Assembly: GCF_001420695.1 (NCBI RefSeq)
Contig: NZ_LJJB01000013.1
Span: 372,065 to 436,064, forward strand
Direction of reading: 5' to 3'
DNA from: Brevibacillus choshinensis
GTDB lineage: Bacteria > Bacillota > Bacilli > Brevibacillales > Brevibacillaceae
DNA length: 64,000 nt
In this document: piece after piece, positions 51,196 to 59,231 of the stretch
Numbering within the stretch: the first letter of the stretch is position 1
Layout: every line of letters starts with the position of its first letter
The notes under the pieces: model-generated
Databases searched by the model: none
What the model saw: the letters and a program-made list of their open reading frames with translations, nothing else
Told to the model about the DNA's origin: nothing
Position numbers and translations under genes: made by a program

Positions 51196-52182
51196 ATGAA
51201 ATTTAGTACATTAACGATATTTGACCATTACCCAAATCAATCATCCCGAACACCCAGACAATTCTACAACGAGGTATTGGAACAAGCCGTTCGGGCTGAA
51301 GAAATGAATTTTGATGGGGTATGGTTTACAGAGCATCATTTTTCAGATTTTGGTATTAGTCCCTCTCCAGCTGTTATTCTCGCTGCGGTATCTCAAAGGA
51401 CAGATAGAATTCGTCTTGGCGTGGGTGTCTCAGTACTTCCATTACACAATCCTTTGCGCATTGCTGAGGATTATGCAGTTGTCGATCTTTTATCGAATGG
51501 GAGGTTAGATTTAGGGTTAGGTAGTGGATATGATCATAGGGAATTTGATGGCTATAATATTTCATTGGAGGATAAAGCTCTACGATTTAACGAGTCTCTA
51601 GAAGTGTTACGTAAAGCGTGGTCAGGTAAGCCATTTTCTCATCAAGGGAACTTTTTTCAATACAAAGAAATTAAGATTAACGTCCAGCCAATCCAAGCCC
51701 CATTTCCCCCTCATTGGATTGCGGCCTTTAGTGAAATTGGTGCTACACATGTTGCCAGTATGGGAAGCAATTTCATGGGGCTTGGATTTAGCAAATCACG
51801 AGATGAATTAGCAAAACTGATTGAAACATACAAAAATGTATATCAGAAATCAGGACACGGTAATCCAGATCAATTAGAGATTCCCGTTGCCTTCCATGTT
51901 CATGTTGGTGAAACATTTGCAGAAGCTGAATCAAATGCAAAAGTGCCTTATCAATTATTTATGAATACCCCGCATGGGAAAGATATCTCATATGAAGTCC
52001 TTAAACAGAATTTTAATCCGGTAATTGGAAGTCCTGATGAAGTTATTAAACAAATTCAGTCCTACCGTGAAATAGGTGTTACGAACTGTATGGCAGTAAT
52101 GAATTTTGGTGGATTAGAACATCATAAAGTTCTTTCATCCTTAGACTTATTTGGTAAGTATGTAATTCCTGCTTGTACGTGA
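51196..52182 (+). CDS. LLM-class flavin-dependent monooxygenase (luciferase-like)
   Basis: A 328-residue bacterial-luciferase-like protein. Recognisable parts are DGVWFTEHHFSDFGISPSPA near residue 40, the segment RIRLGVGVSVLPLHNPLRIA near 72, GRLDLGLGSGYDHREFDGY near 102 and the C-terminal EIGVTNCMAVMNFGG. Such enzymes use reduced FMN and oxygen on small substrates; the substrate is not evident. Codon use is strikingly AT-rich compared with the rest of the window, in keeping with recent transfer together with its neighbours. A terminator follows. Confidence 0.85.
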   Translation: MKFSTLTIFDHYPNQSSRTPRQFYNEVLEQAVRAEEMNFDGVWFTEHHFSDFGISPSPAVILAAVSQRTDRIRLGVGVSVLPLHNPLRIAEDYAVVDLLSNGRLDLGLGSGYDHREFDGYNISLEDKALRFNESLEVLRKAWSGKPFSHQGNFFQYKEIKINVQPIQAPFPPHWIAAFSEIGATHVASMGSNFMGLGFSKSRDELAKLIETYKNVYQKSGHGNPDQLEIPVAFHVHVGETFAEAESNAKVPYQLFMNTPHGKDISYEVLKQNFNPVIGSPDEVIKQIQSYREIGVTNCMAVMNFGGLEHHKVLSSLDLFGKYVIPACT

Positions 52183-52238
52183 AAAATTGATAGGACGAAG
52201 TACACTTCAAAAAAGGGGTTAATAGCTGAATAAATGAG

Positions 52239-52284
52239 AAAAGCCGATTTTTCCTTAGCGTACAGGAAATCGGCTTTTTCTTTG
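52239..52284 (+). terminator. Terminator after the monooxygenase gene
   Basis: AAAAGCCGATTTTTCC (52239-52254) pairs with GGAAATCGGCTTTTT (52265-52279) with one bulge, followed by CTTTG. Confidence 0.8.
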
Positions 52285-52345
52285 TAAAAAATCGCATAGC
52301 GTACAAAATTTCCGAATTGTTGGCGGTACCCCTCCTATTGTCCAT

Positions 52346-53479
52346 TTATTGAAGATGCAGCAGTTCTCTGACCTTATTTGCAAACCATGTATCTGTTGCC
52401 TGAGCATCGCGCGCATTCGTCATGCGATTGGTAAGGATGGCAAAGGAGAATTCATTCACGGGATCAGCAAAACCGATCATTCCCCCGATGCCGGTATATC
52501 CAAAAGCATGTGGCTTCCCTCCCATTGCATCTGCGTTATCAGCGTTTCCGAGAACATAGCCGAGGGAAAGGCTAGTTTTTGCCTGCATGATTTCATCCCG
52601 TTGATCCACTTGCAAATGGGTTGCCTCTTGTAGGTGAGTTGGATTCAGGATTCGCATGCCATCAACCCCATCGCCGAACAGAGAGGCATACATACGAGCA
52701 AGCGCATTTGCTGTCAGAATGCCATTGACCGCAGGAATAACTGCTTGATGAAACATTGGTTCATTCCATTCGGGATTACGGATGGGCACGACACGCAAAG
52801 GCAGTACCTTTTTCATCAGATGATCATCCGGTAGTAGGGCAATAGGCAGTTCCTTTCCGCTTATTTTGGCAATTCGGGATTCTGCTTCCGGGGGAGCTCC
52901 AAAGTAAAGCTCGTTTTCGATCCCTAAAGGTTTGCAGATTTCCTCTTGGACGATGCGAGCGAAAGGACGGCCATCTGCGCGGGCTGCCGTCTCCCCCAAG
53001 ATCCATCCAAATGTGAGACCGTGATAACCCGATTTGCTACCCGGTTCCCAAATGGGGGTCAATTGTTCGATCTCGCGAATCATAGAGTTCCAGTCGCATA
53101 TCAAAGCCATGTCGGTATGTTCGGGCATGAGCGGGATACCTGCCGTATGACAGAGCACATGATGGATCGTAATGCTGTCTTTGCCATTTGCCGCAAATTC
53201 TGGCCAGTATTGGGCCACCTTGTCGTCGTAGGAAAGCTTGCCTTGCTGGACGAGCAGATGAATGACCGTCGCCGTAACTCCTTTTGTGCAGGACTGAGCG
53301 ATAAAGAGCGTGTCCTCTGAAACTGGCGTTTTGGAAAAGGGATCGGCCGTACCCGAACAAGCGTTGATTACCTGCACACCGCGCAAGTAAGCAGCTACTT
53401 GTAGTCCACAGCCATCACGGCTCGCAGACCACTCATCCAGCCATTGTTGGATTTGGGCTTGTGGGGATTCAGTTGACAT
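52346..53479 (-). CDS. Serine hydrolase of the class C beta-lactamase / esterase family
   Basis: A 377-residue protein with the SxxK motif S-C-T-K in IAQSCTKGVT near residue 63 and a YHG in SGYHGLTFGW near 151, in place of the Y-x-N of true beta-lactamases. A late GYTGIGG near 325 stands where H/K-x-G is expected. The same arrangement is found in EstB-type esterases and other non-resistance members, so an esterase or peptidase is more likely than antibiotic hydrolysis. No signal peptide is present, so it is cytosolic. AAGGAGG precedes the ATG by 8 bases. Confidence 0.82.
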   Translation of the reverse strand: MSTESPQAQIQQWLDEWSASRDGCGLQVAAYLRGVQVINACSGTADPFSKTPVSEDTLFIAQSCTKGVTATVIHLLVQQGKLSYDDKVAQYWPEFAANGKDSITIHHVLCHTAGIPLMPEHTDMALICDWNSMIREIEQLTPIWEPGSKSGYHGLTFGWILGETAARADGRPFARIVQEEICKPLGIENELYFGAPPEAESRIAKISGKELPIALLPDDHLMKKVLPLRVVPIRNPEWNEPMFHQAVIPAVNGILTANALARMYASLFGDGVDGMRILNPTHLQEATHLQVDQRDEIMQAKTSLSLGYVLGNADNADAMGGKPHAFGYTGIGGMIGFADPVNEFSFAILTNRMTNARDAQATDTWFANKVRELLHLQ

Positions 53480-53593
53480 GATCTTCGCCTCCTTGATTCC
53501 TTCATCATAAAGATGCTCGGATGCAATTGGAAAGGGAAAAAACGAGTCTCACTCAATTCATCCATAGGGTAGACAAGCCTTAGAAATTGGGAA

Positions 53594-53622
53594 TTGACAG
53601 GAGGAAGTATCTGGAATAAGAT
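53594..53622 (+). promoter_or_regulatory. Sigma-A promoter of tetR
   Basis: Perfect TTGACA (53594-53599) and TAAGAT (53617-53622) with exactly 17 bases between. The start point near 53629 falls inside the TetR operator. Confidence 0.75.
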
Positions 53623-53625
53623 GAG

Positions 53626-53643
53626 TGTCAGTAAGTACTGACA
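53626..53643. promoter_or_regulatory. TetR operator 1 (tetR promoter)
   Basis: TGTCAGTAAGTACTGACA is an 18-base near-palindrome directly after the -10 box; it differs by one base from the second copy upstream of the transporter gene. Confidence 0.75.
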
Positions 53644-53671
53644 GTCCAATGGGAAAGGAGGGAAGTAAGTG

Positions 53672-54262
53672 ATGAGCAGCAACGACAAGATAAGCAGTAG
53701 TGACAGGCTCCTGCTAGCCGCGATCGATCTCGTCGCCGAGAGAGGATACAACGGGGTGACGACTCAGGAAATTGCTACAGCGGCCGGATTGAGTGAGAAG
53801 ACGCTATTCCGTCATTTCGGTAGCAAGCAAAACCTGCTCGCGTCAGCATTTGACCGGTTTCACTATACAGAAGAAATGAAACAGCTGTTTAGCGAAAAGC
53901 TGGTCTGGGAGCTTCATGCAGACTTGCTCCTAATCAGTCGAATGTACCACGACATCATGAACCGGAACCGGAAAATGATTATGATCAGTATTAAAGAAGA
54001 CAGGAACCTGCCAGGCTTTCGTACAAGGACACAGAAGCACCCTCAGCAATTGATGGAGATCTTAACAAATTATTTCACCGTCATGTCTGAGAAAGGAAAG
54101 CTGCTCCCAACGAATCCAAAACTGCAAGCATTCACGTTTCTGATGCTGAATTTCGGGATTTTTATGAACAACCTGGAAGCGGAGGGAAACTTCCCGGACA
54201 TTACACTGAATGAAGTTGTGGAAGAGAGCGTAGGTATTTTTGCTAGGGCGTTAACTCCCTAG
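53672..54262 (+). CDS. TetR-family transcriptional repressor
   Basis: A 196-residue repressor with the TetR N-terminal helix-turn-helix: AERGYNGVTTQEIATAAGLS then EKTLFRHFGSKQNLL (residues about 22-60). The C-terminal ligand domain has no recognised subgroup. ATG 53672 follows AAAGGAGG at 8 bases. The gene lies between two near-identical palindromes and is followed by a transporter and an azoreductase, so it most likely represses all three in the absence of a toxic quinone, azo or drug-like ligand. Its terminator overlaps the end of the coding sequence. Confidence 0.9.
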   Translation: MSSNDKISSSDRLLLAAIDLVAERGYNGVTTQEIATAAGLSEKTLFRHFGSKQNLLASAFDRFHYTEEMKQLFSEKLVWELHADLLLISRMYHDIMNRNRKMIMISIKEDRNLPGFRTRTQKHPQQLMEILTNYFTVMSEKGKLLPTNPKLQAFTFLMLNFGIFMNNLEAEGNFPDITLNEVVEESVGIFARALTP

Positions 54263-54269
54263 TTTTTTT
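54243..54269 (+). terminator. Terminator overlapping the tetR stop codon
   Basis: CTAGGG (54243-54248) pairs with CCCTAG (54257-54262), followed by TTTTTTT. The tetR stop TAG (54260-54262) is part of the stem. Confidence 0.8.
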
Positions 54270-54276
54270 ACTAACA

Positions 54277-54300
54277 GTATGTCAGTCAGTACTGACATAC
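54277..54300. promoter_or_regulatory. TetR operator 2 (transporter promoter)
   Basis: The core TGTCAGTCAGTACTGACA (54280-54297) is extended by three more pairing bases on each side (GTA / TAC). It is nearly identical to operator 1. A further inverted repeat CATACA-TTTCAG-TGTATG lies at 54315-54332. Confidence 0.78.
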
Positions 54301-54426
54301 CATGTCCGCCGATTCATACATTTCAGTGTATGTATAGATGTAGAAGAATATATTTTTGTTTATGAAAAATCGATTGTAGAATTCATTTTACAAGACGTTT
54401 TCACAGTCTTAGGAGGGTGGTCGAAA

Positions 54427-55809
54427 GTGGCTACGACAAGTGTAGGTACCCAGCCAAATGGACAAAAACTTATTCTCGTCTTGATGTTTACCATGACGGT
54501 CTCTTCGATGAGTGCCATGATGTTCAATTTAGCTCTCCCTTCCATCCGTGAGCAATTTGACCTGACGTTGGCACAAACCAGTTGGGTATCATCTCTCTAC
54601 ATGGTTATCTACGCAATCGGGACCGTCATTTACGGGAAGCTGGCAGACAGTGTCAGACTCAAATCGCTGGTGACCTTCGGCTTATTTTTGTTTGCAGCGG
54701 GCTCGCTTGTTGGCTTATTTTCGCAAACGTTCTGGATGGTGCTCGTAGGGAGAAGCTTGCAGGCAATGGGGGCAGCCGCTATTCCTGCTACAGCTGGGCT
54801 AATTCCCGTCCGTTACATGTCGCCTGATCGAAGAGGCTCTGCAATCGGGACGGTCATGGTCGGCCTAGCATTGGGCGGTGTACTCGGACCTGTTATATCT
54901 GCCTTCATTCTCAACTTCGCTCATTGGCGCTGGTTGTTTAGCATCCCACTGTTCGTGTTGATCCTGTTGCCTTTCTACCGAACCTATCTGGGAGATGAAC
55001 CGAGCACCCCGGCGAAAGTGGATTGGATGGGGGGAGGCCTGCTGAGTGCAACAGTTGTTTTGCTCGTCCTCAGTCTGACCAGCCATAGTCTATGGATGTT
55101 TGCAGTGGGCATTTGCATTTTGGGAGTGTTTATCAAATGGATCGGTAACGTCGATGATCCGTTTATCCAGCCTCGGCTTTTTCGTAACAAGAGTTATACG
55201 TTCGGAATCTTGATCATGCTGCTGATTAGCGGAAGCGTCGTATCTCTCAGCTTTCTCAGTCCTTTGCTGTTAACCCATGTGCAGCAGCTCTCACCAGGCT
55301 GGGTCGGTCTAGTGATGGTGCCAGCTGCTATGACTCAGGCATTATTCGGGAGGAAGGCCGGAAAGCTTGTGGACCGACGAGGAAGTGCATACATCTTCAC
55401 GATCGCTTCCGGCTTGCTTTTAATTAGTTTCGTATTGCTTTCTACCTTCATTGGGACATCACCCTTGTTCATTTCCGCCTTTTTGATCTTTGGGAACGTT
55501 GGCCAGATGTGCTTGGCCATTGCGATGTCCAATACGATTTCAGCGATTTTGCCAAAGGAGCAGGTCGGGATCGGCATCGGAATCTTGCAGATGACCAATT
55601 TCATCATGTTCGCCGTGGCATCAGCCGTGTACAGCAGTCTGTTGGATCTAGGGACGGTCAAGAAACTCAATCTGGCTAATGGGTATGGAGACGGGATCAT
55701 GTACAGCAACATCTTTTTCGTCCTCGCGATTTTACAGGCAGCCCTATTGATCTTTTACCACGTCCAGTTTGTGAAAATGAGTGGGGCTAGTGTGCAGGCA
55801 AACCAGTAA
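54427..55809 (+). CDS. MFS efflux transporter, DHA2-like
   Basis: A 460-residue transporter with about 14 predicted membrane segments. Landmarks of the 14-segment drug antiporters are [20 protein letters not shown] near residue 38, [12 protein letters not shown] near 72, [14 protein letters not shown] near 108 and [13 protein letters not shown] near 145, the antiporter motif C of helix 5. The GTG start at 54427 follows AGGAGGGTGG. It is likely controlled by the TetR repressor and co-transcribed with azoR 28 bases downstream. The substrate cannot be told from sequence. Confidence 0.88.
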   Translation: MATTSVGTQPNGQKLILVLMFTMTVSSMSAMMFNLALPSIREQFDLTLAQTSWVSSLYMVIYAIGTVIYGKLADSVRLKSLVTFGLFLFAAGSLVGLFSQTFWMVLVGRSLQAMGAAAIPATAGLIPVRYMSPDRRGSAIGTVMVGLALGGVLGPVISAFILNFAHWRWLFSIPLFVLILLPFYRTYLGDEPSTPAKVDWMGGGLLSATVVLLVLSLTSHSLWMFAVGICILGVFIKWIGNVDDPFIQPRLFRNKSYTFGILIMLLISGSVVSLSFLSPLLLTHVQQLSPGWVGLVMVPAAMTQALFGRKAGKLVDRRGSAYIFTIASGLLLISFVLLSTFIGTSPLFISAFLIFGNVGQMCLAIAMSNTISAILPKEQVGIGIGILQMTNFIMFAVASAVYSSLLDLGTVKKLNLANGYGDGIMYSNIFFVLAILQAALLIFYHVQFVKMSGASVQANQ

Positions 55810-55837
55810 GGCAAAACACATTCAGGAGGGTAAGAAA

Positions 55838-56458
55838 ATGACAACAACTTTATTTGTAAAAGCAAATAATCGACCCGTGGAGCAATCGGTAAGTGTAAAG
55901 CTGTATGAGGCATTCTTAAACAGTTATCGGGTGCACCATCCGAATGATCAGGTGATTGAGCTGGATTTGTACACTGAGCCCATGCCTTATCTGGGAAATG
56001 CGATGATCAGTGGAAATTACAAGGCTTCTCAAGGGTTACCGCTAACGGAACAGGAGAAATTTGAGCATGCGATCGTCAATCGGCACTTGAAACAGTTTGT
56101 AGACGCAGACAAAGTGGTGATCGCCTTTCCGTTCTGGAATTTGACAGTTCCTAGCATCTTGCATACGTATCTCGACTATCTCCATCGGCCAGGAGTGACG
56201 TTTCGATATAGTGCAGAAGGAGCAAAAGGTCTGCTCCCCACGAAAAAAGTGGCACTGCTGAACGCTCGGGGTGGGATCTATGAGAAAGGGAATTCAGCTG
56301 AAATGGCCATTCGTTTTGTCCGCAACCATCTGCAGTTTTTCGGGATAACCGATATTACAGAAGTAGTGGTAGAAGGTCACCACCAATATCGGGAGCAGAG
56401 TGAAAGGATCATTGCCGAAGGGCTGCAGAAAGCCAAACAGACTGCCATGTCTTTTTAA
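55838..56458 (+). CDS. azoR: FMN-dependent NADH azoreductase/quinone reductase AzoR
   Basis: A 206-residue flavodoxin-fold reductase. The FMN phosphate region is [20 protein letters not shown] near residue 5, and [20 protein letters not shown] near 102 is the AzoR signature, with NARGGIYE near 147. These enzymes reduce azo compounds and quinones by two electrons and protect against thiol-reactive quinones. ATG 55838 follows GGAGGG at 8 bases; the frame upstream overlaps the transporter end. With TetR and MFS genes it forms a sensing, export and reduction unit. Confidence 0.93.
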   Translation: MTTTLFVKANNRPVEQSVSVKLYEAFLNSYRVHHPNDQVIELDLYTEPMPYLGNAMISGNYKASQGLPLTEQEKFEHAIVNRHLKQFVDADKVVIAFPFWNLTVPSILHTYLDYLHRPGVTFRYSAEGAKGLLPTKKVALLNARGGIYEKGNSAEMAIRFVRNHLQFFGITDITEVVVEGHHQYREQSERIIAEGLQKAKQTAMSF

Positions 56459-56511
56459 GCAAGGGTATGTGTGGGAAGAAGGGTATTTATCTGTTAATTC
56501 AGAAAAGTGAA

Positions 56512-56540
56512 TTGACTGCACCTTAGCAACTTGCTAGTCT
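56512..56540 (+). promoter_or_regulatory. Candidate promoter of the acyl-CoA ligase gene
   Basis: TTGACT (56512-56517) and TAGTCT (56535-56540) at 17 bases spacing. The -35 is good, the -10 poor. Confidence 0.4.
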
Positions 56541-56574
56541 ATGGGTAAAGTACCAGATGAAGGGAACGATAGCT

Positions 56575-58167
56575 ATGCATGTTGCTTTGCGGATGGATGA
56601 TACCTTACGTCGTGCCGCCTTGCTCTATCCGGATGTAGAATCGGTCATCGAAGGGGAGCGCCGCTGGACGTATCGCGAGTTTCAAGAGGAAGTGCATCAA
56701 TTGGCCCATGCAATGACGCGTCTGGGCGTAGAGAAAGGGGATCGCGTAGCCGTCCTTTCTCCGAATACCACTGCGATGCTGCAGTTATTTTACGCCTGCT
56801 TTCAATTGGGGGCGGTGGTCGTACCATTGAACACGAGGCTTTTGCCGCACGACTATTTATATATCATCGAGCACGCAGAAGCAAAGCTGTTTTTTGCTGA
56901 TGATGAGCTCATCCACTTAGTAGAGTCTATTGTGCAGTCGCTTACGACGGTTTCCCGCTTTGTCTCGATGCCAGTGAACGGAGTGGCAAGCGAGCGGGAA
57001 GGCTGGGACTCTTATTCGAATTTACTGGCGAACGAGAGCACAGAGCCGTGCATCACCGAGATCGAAGAAACGGATCTGGCCACGATCTTGTATACAAGTG
57101 GGACGACGGGTAAACCCAAAGGAGTCATGCATTCGCACCGGACGTTGTATTTCAACATGCAAAACACGATGTTTCATTTACGTGCTACAGATAGCGACGT
57201 CTTGTTGCATACCTTGCCGATCTTTCATGTGAATGGCTGGGGGACCCCGTTTTCCTTTACCGCAGTGGGTGCCAAGCACGTCATGCTGCGCAAGATTGAT
57301 CCACTGCTGATTCATTCTCTGATCAAAAATGAAGGGGTGACGGTAGCCTGCATGGCGCCGACTGTCCTGAACTTGCTCATCAACGAGCCGCGTTTTCACG
57401 AGGAGAAAACAACGGCGCCGGTACGAATCGTGATTGCAGGCTCGGCACCGCCAACCGCTTTTGTTCGGGCGGTGGAGCAACAATTGGGGTGGGAGTTCTT
57501 GCAGGTCTATGGGATGACAGAATGCGCGCCACTGATTACGGTATCTCCTATCAAACACCATCTGATGAATGAGACGGAGGAAACACGATTCCGGATGAAA
57601 GCAAAGGCGGGCATCCCCATGCACAATGTAGAGATCCGCGTCGTCGACGATGAGGAAAACGAGGTGCCAAAAGACGGCAAGAGCATCGGGGAGGTCGTCG
57701 CTCGCGGCAACATGGTCATGGAAGGATACTGGAAGCAGCCGGAAGCGACCGCTGCCGCCATCGTGAACGGCTGGTATCATACAGGCGATATGGCGACGAT
57801 CGATGTGGAAGGGTATATCGACATCGTGGACCGCAAAAAGGACATCATTATCAGCGGTGGCGAAAATATTTCCTCCATTGAGGTCGAAGGCTTGCTGTAT
57901 GAGCATCCCGGAATATTGGAGGCTGCGGTAATCTCTGTTCCACATGAGAAGTGGGGAGAAGTGCCGCATGCCATCGTTGTCCCTCGTCCAGGAACAGCAT
58001 TGGATCAAGTTGAGCTGGAGAACTTTTGCCGGGGGAAAATGGCTGCATTCAAATGCCCGAAAGGATTTACTATCGTGAGAGAGCTGCCAAAGACGGCCTC
58101 CGGAAAGATTCGCAAAGTTGAGCTGCGTCAGCCATTTTGGGAAGAAAAAGGCAAGCTGGTGAACTAA
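56575..58167 (+). CDS. AMP-forming acyl-CoA synthetase
   Basis: A 530-residue adenylate-forming ligase. The ATP-binding loop YTSGTTGKPKGV lies near residue 172, YGMTECAP near 308, GWYHTGDMATID near 398 and DRKKDIIISGGENIS near 418. The catalytic lysine is in PKTASGKIRK near 508. The pattern is that of medium- or branched-chain acyl-CoA ligases similar to DmdB and FadD3-type enzymes; the acid cannot be assigned. ATG 56575 is preferred, with GAAGGGAA 7 bases ahead; an in-frame ATG at 56557 is the alternative. Confidence 0.88.
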   Translation: MHVALRMDDTLRRAALLYPDVESVIEGERRWTYREFQEEVHQLAHAMTRLGVEKGDRVAVLSPNTTAMLQLFYACFQLGAVVVPLNTRLLPHDYLYIIEHAEAKLFFADDELIHLVESIVQSLTTVSRFVSMPVNGVASEREGWDSYSNLLANESTEPCITEIEETDLATILYTSGTTGKPKGVMHSHRTLYFNMQNTMFHLRATDSDVLLHTLPIFHVNGWGTPFSFTAVGAKHVMLRKIDPLLIHSLIKNEGVTVACMAPTVLNLLINEPRFHEEKTTAPVRIVIAGSAPPTAFVRAVEQQLGWEFLQVYGMTECAPLITVSPIKHHLMNETEETRFRMKAKAGIPMHNVEIRVVDDEENEVPKDGKSIGEVVARGNMVMEGYWKQPEATAAAIVNGWYHTGDMATIDVEGYIDIVDRKKDIIISGGENISSIEVEGLLYEHPGILEAAVISVPHEKWGEVPHAIVVPRPGTALDQVELENFCRGKMAAFKCPKGFTIVRELPKTASGKIRKVELRQPFWEEKGKLVN

Positions 58168-58202
58168 GTCGAGAGCAGGTAAGCGAATAGAGAATAAACG
58201 AG

Positions 58203-58239
58203 AAGTCGATGCCCATCTGAAAATGGCATCGGCTTTTTG
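58203..58239 (+). terminator. Terminator of the acyl-CoA ligase gene
   Basis: AAG-t-CGATGCC (58203-58213) pairs with GGCATCG-g-CTT (58225-58235), followed by TTTTT. Confidence 0.82.
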
Positions 58240-58572
58240 GTGTGATCGAAAAATAGACAGCGCTTGCATTCATCCTCTTTTTGAAAATCGGTAACGCATA
58301 TTTCATAAAGGAATGAATGTCGGTCATGACCCGTTTGTAAGATAAAAATAGACGGTTGTTCGACTTGTGAAAGCGATTTCCATTCGTACGACCTCGAGTT
58401 TTGTTTTTCAGTGACGAAAACATGATCGTTTATCGACAAAAGAAGAAGGGATGTGCATCCAGCATTCGACAGTCTTTGTTCTAGGCATTGGCTATGATGT
58501 CATTGTGTTAATCCAAAAATGAATTACCAGCACCGAATGGCTGGATAATTGGGCGGAAAGGAGCGTTCAACG
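58240..58572. other. Intergenic stretch before the glucan operon
   Basis: About 330 bases with no supported gene; short frames on the minus strand lack ribosome binding sites and family resemblance. TTCGACA (58465-58471) is a perfect inverted 0A-box core, and TATGAT (about 58493-58498) could be a -10, but no -35 with normal spacing was found. Confidence 0.45.
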
Positions 58573-59217
58573 ATGCTGGAAAAAATACTTGAGCTTCGGT
58601 CGCAATCGAAGTCCATTGCACAAATTGCAAAAGAATGCGGGTTAACTGTCGGGCAGGTCAAGTACCAGCTGCAAAAGGACAAAGCCAAGCTGGCAGAAGA
58701 CCGTGATCGCAGCTCCACGCCAAATCAAGCCCAGCGAGGACAGGAAAGAGAATGGCGGCTGCCGGCGTTCTACGGAAGGGATCTCGTCAAGGTAATGGCT
58801 CAAGGCCCTTCTGTTCTGTTCGTATACTGGGAGATTACGTGGCCGCGCATGAGGATGGTTGCCTCCTATATGCAAGCGGATTACCGCCACATTCAAAAAT
58901 GTCTACGTATCTATGATGTGACTGATCGAATCTTTGATGGTCATAATGCCCATAGCGTCCAGGATGTGCTCGTGCAGGAAGACGCTCCGTCCTGGTATGT
59001 TCGAGATGTACGGCCTGGCCGCACGTATTTGGTCGATTTTGGATTGTATGAGCAAGGTCGTTATTGTCCGATTCTTCGTTCAGAACCGGTGGAAACACCG
59101 CGAAATACAAATGCCAGTTGGGGGGAGCCGCTGGTTGAGCCAGCGAAAGATTCGACGTCCCCTACGTGGTTTGAGAACTTTTCCTCGTATTCCCTCTACA
59201 TGAAATCAAAAAAATAA
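58573..59217 (+). CDS. DUF4912 protein with an N-terminal helix-turn-helix-like segment
   Basis: A 214-residue protein. The first 40 residues (LELRSQSKSIAQIAKECGLT followed by VGQVKYQLQ) read as a helix-turn-helix. The rest is a DUF4912 domain, with VMAQGPSVLFVYWEITWPRM near residue 75 and WYVRDVRPGRTYLVDFGLYE near 140, probably a beta-sandwich resembling carbohydrate-binding modules. Function is unestablished. ATG 58573 follows AAAGGAG at 9 bases. It precedes a glucan-type fusion enzyme by 14 bases, so a regulatory or polymer-binding role in that pathway is inferred. Confidence 0.8.
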   Translation: MLEKILELRSQSKSIAQIAKECGLTVGQVKYQLQKDKAKLAEDRDRSSTPNQAQRGQEREWRLPAFYGRDLVKVMAQGPSVLFVYWEITWPRMRMVASYMQADYRHIQKCLRIYDVTDRIFDGHNAHSVQDVLVQEDAPSWYVRDVRPGRTYLVDFGLYEQGRYCPILRSEPVETPRNTNASWGEPLVEPAKDSTSPTWFENFSSYSLYMKSKK

Positions 59218-59231
59218 GTGAGGTGTCAACG

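Noticed and set aside
50353-52284. An intact insertion sequence or transposon
   Set aside because: No transposase, terminal inverted repeats or target duplication could be seen; only a resolvase fragment remains.
52346-53479. Beta-lactamase giving antibiotic resistance
   Set aside because: There is no signal peptide, and YHG replaces the Y-x-N motif; an esterase-like serine hydrolase fits better.
57178-58269. 363-codon minus-strand frame opposite the acyl-CoA ligase
   Set aside because: Opposite strand of a gene with all catalytic motifs intact; no start signal and His/Leu-rich nonsense composition.
58070-58439. Minus-strand frames of 90-117 codons downstream of the acyl-CoA ligase gene
   Set aside because: They cross a clear terminator and the gene end, with no start signal or family resemblance.
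58465-58498. Spo0A box and promoter for the glucan operon
   Set aside because: TTCGACA is a perfect core but single, and no -35/-10 pair with proper spacing was found; chance is likely, so it is only mentioned in the intergenic entry.
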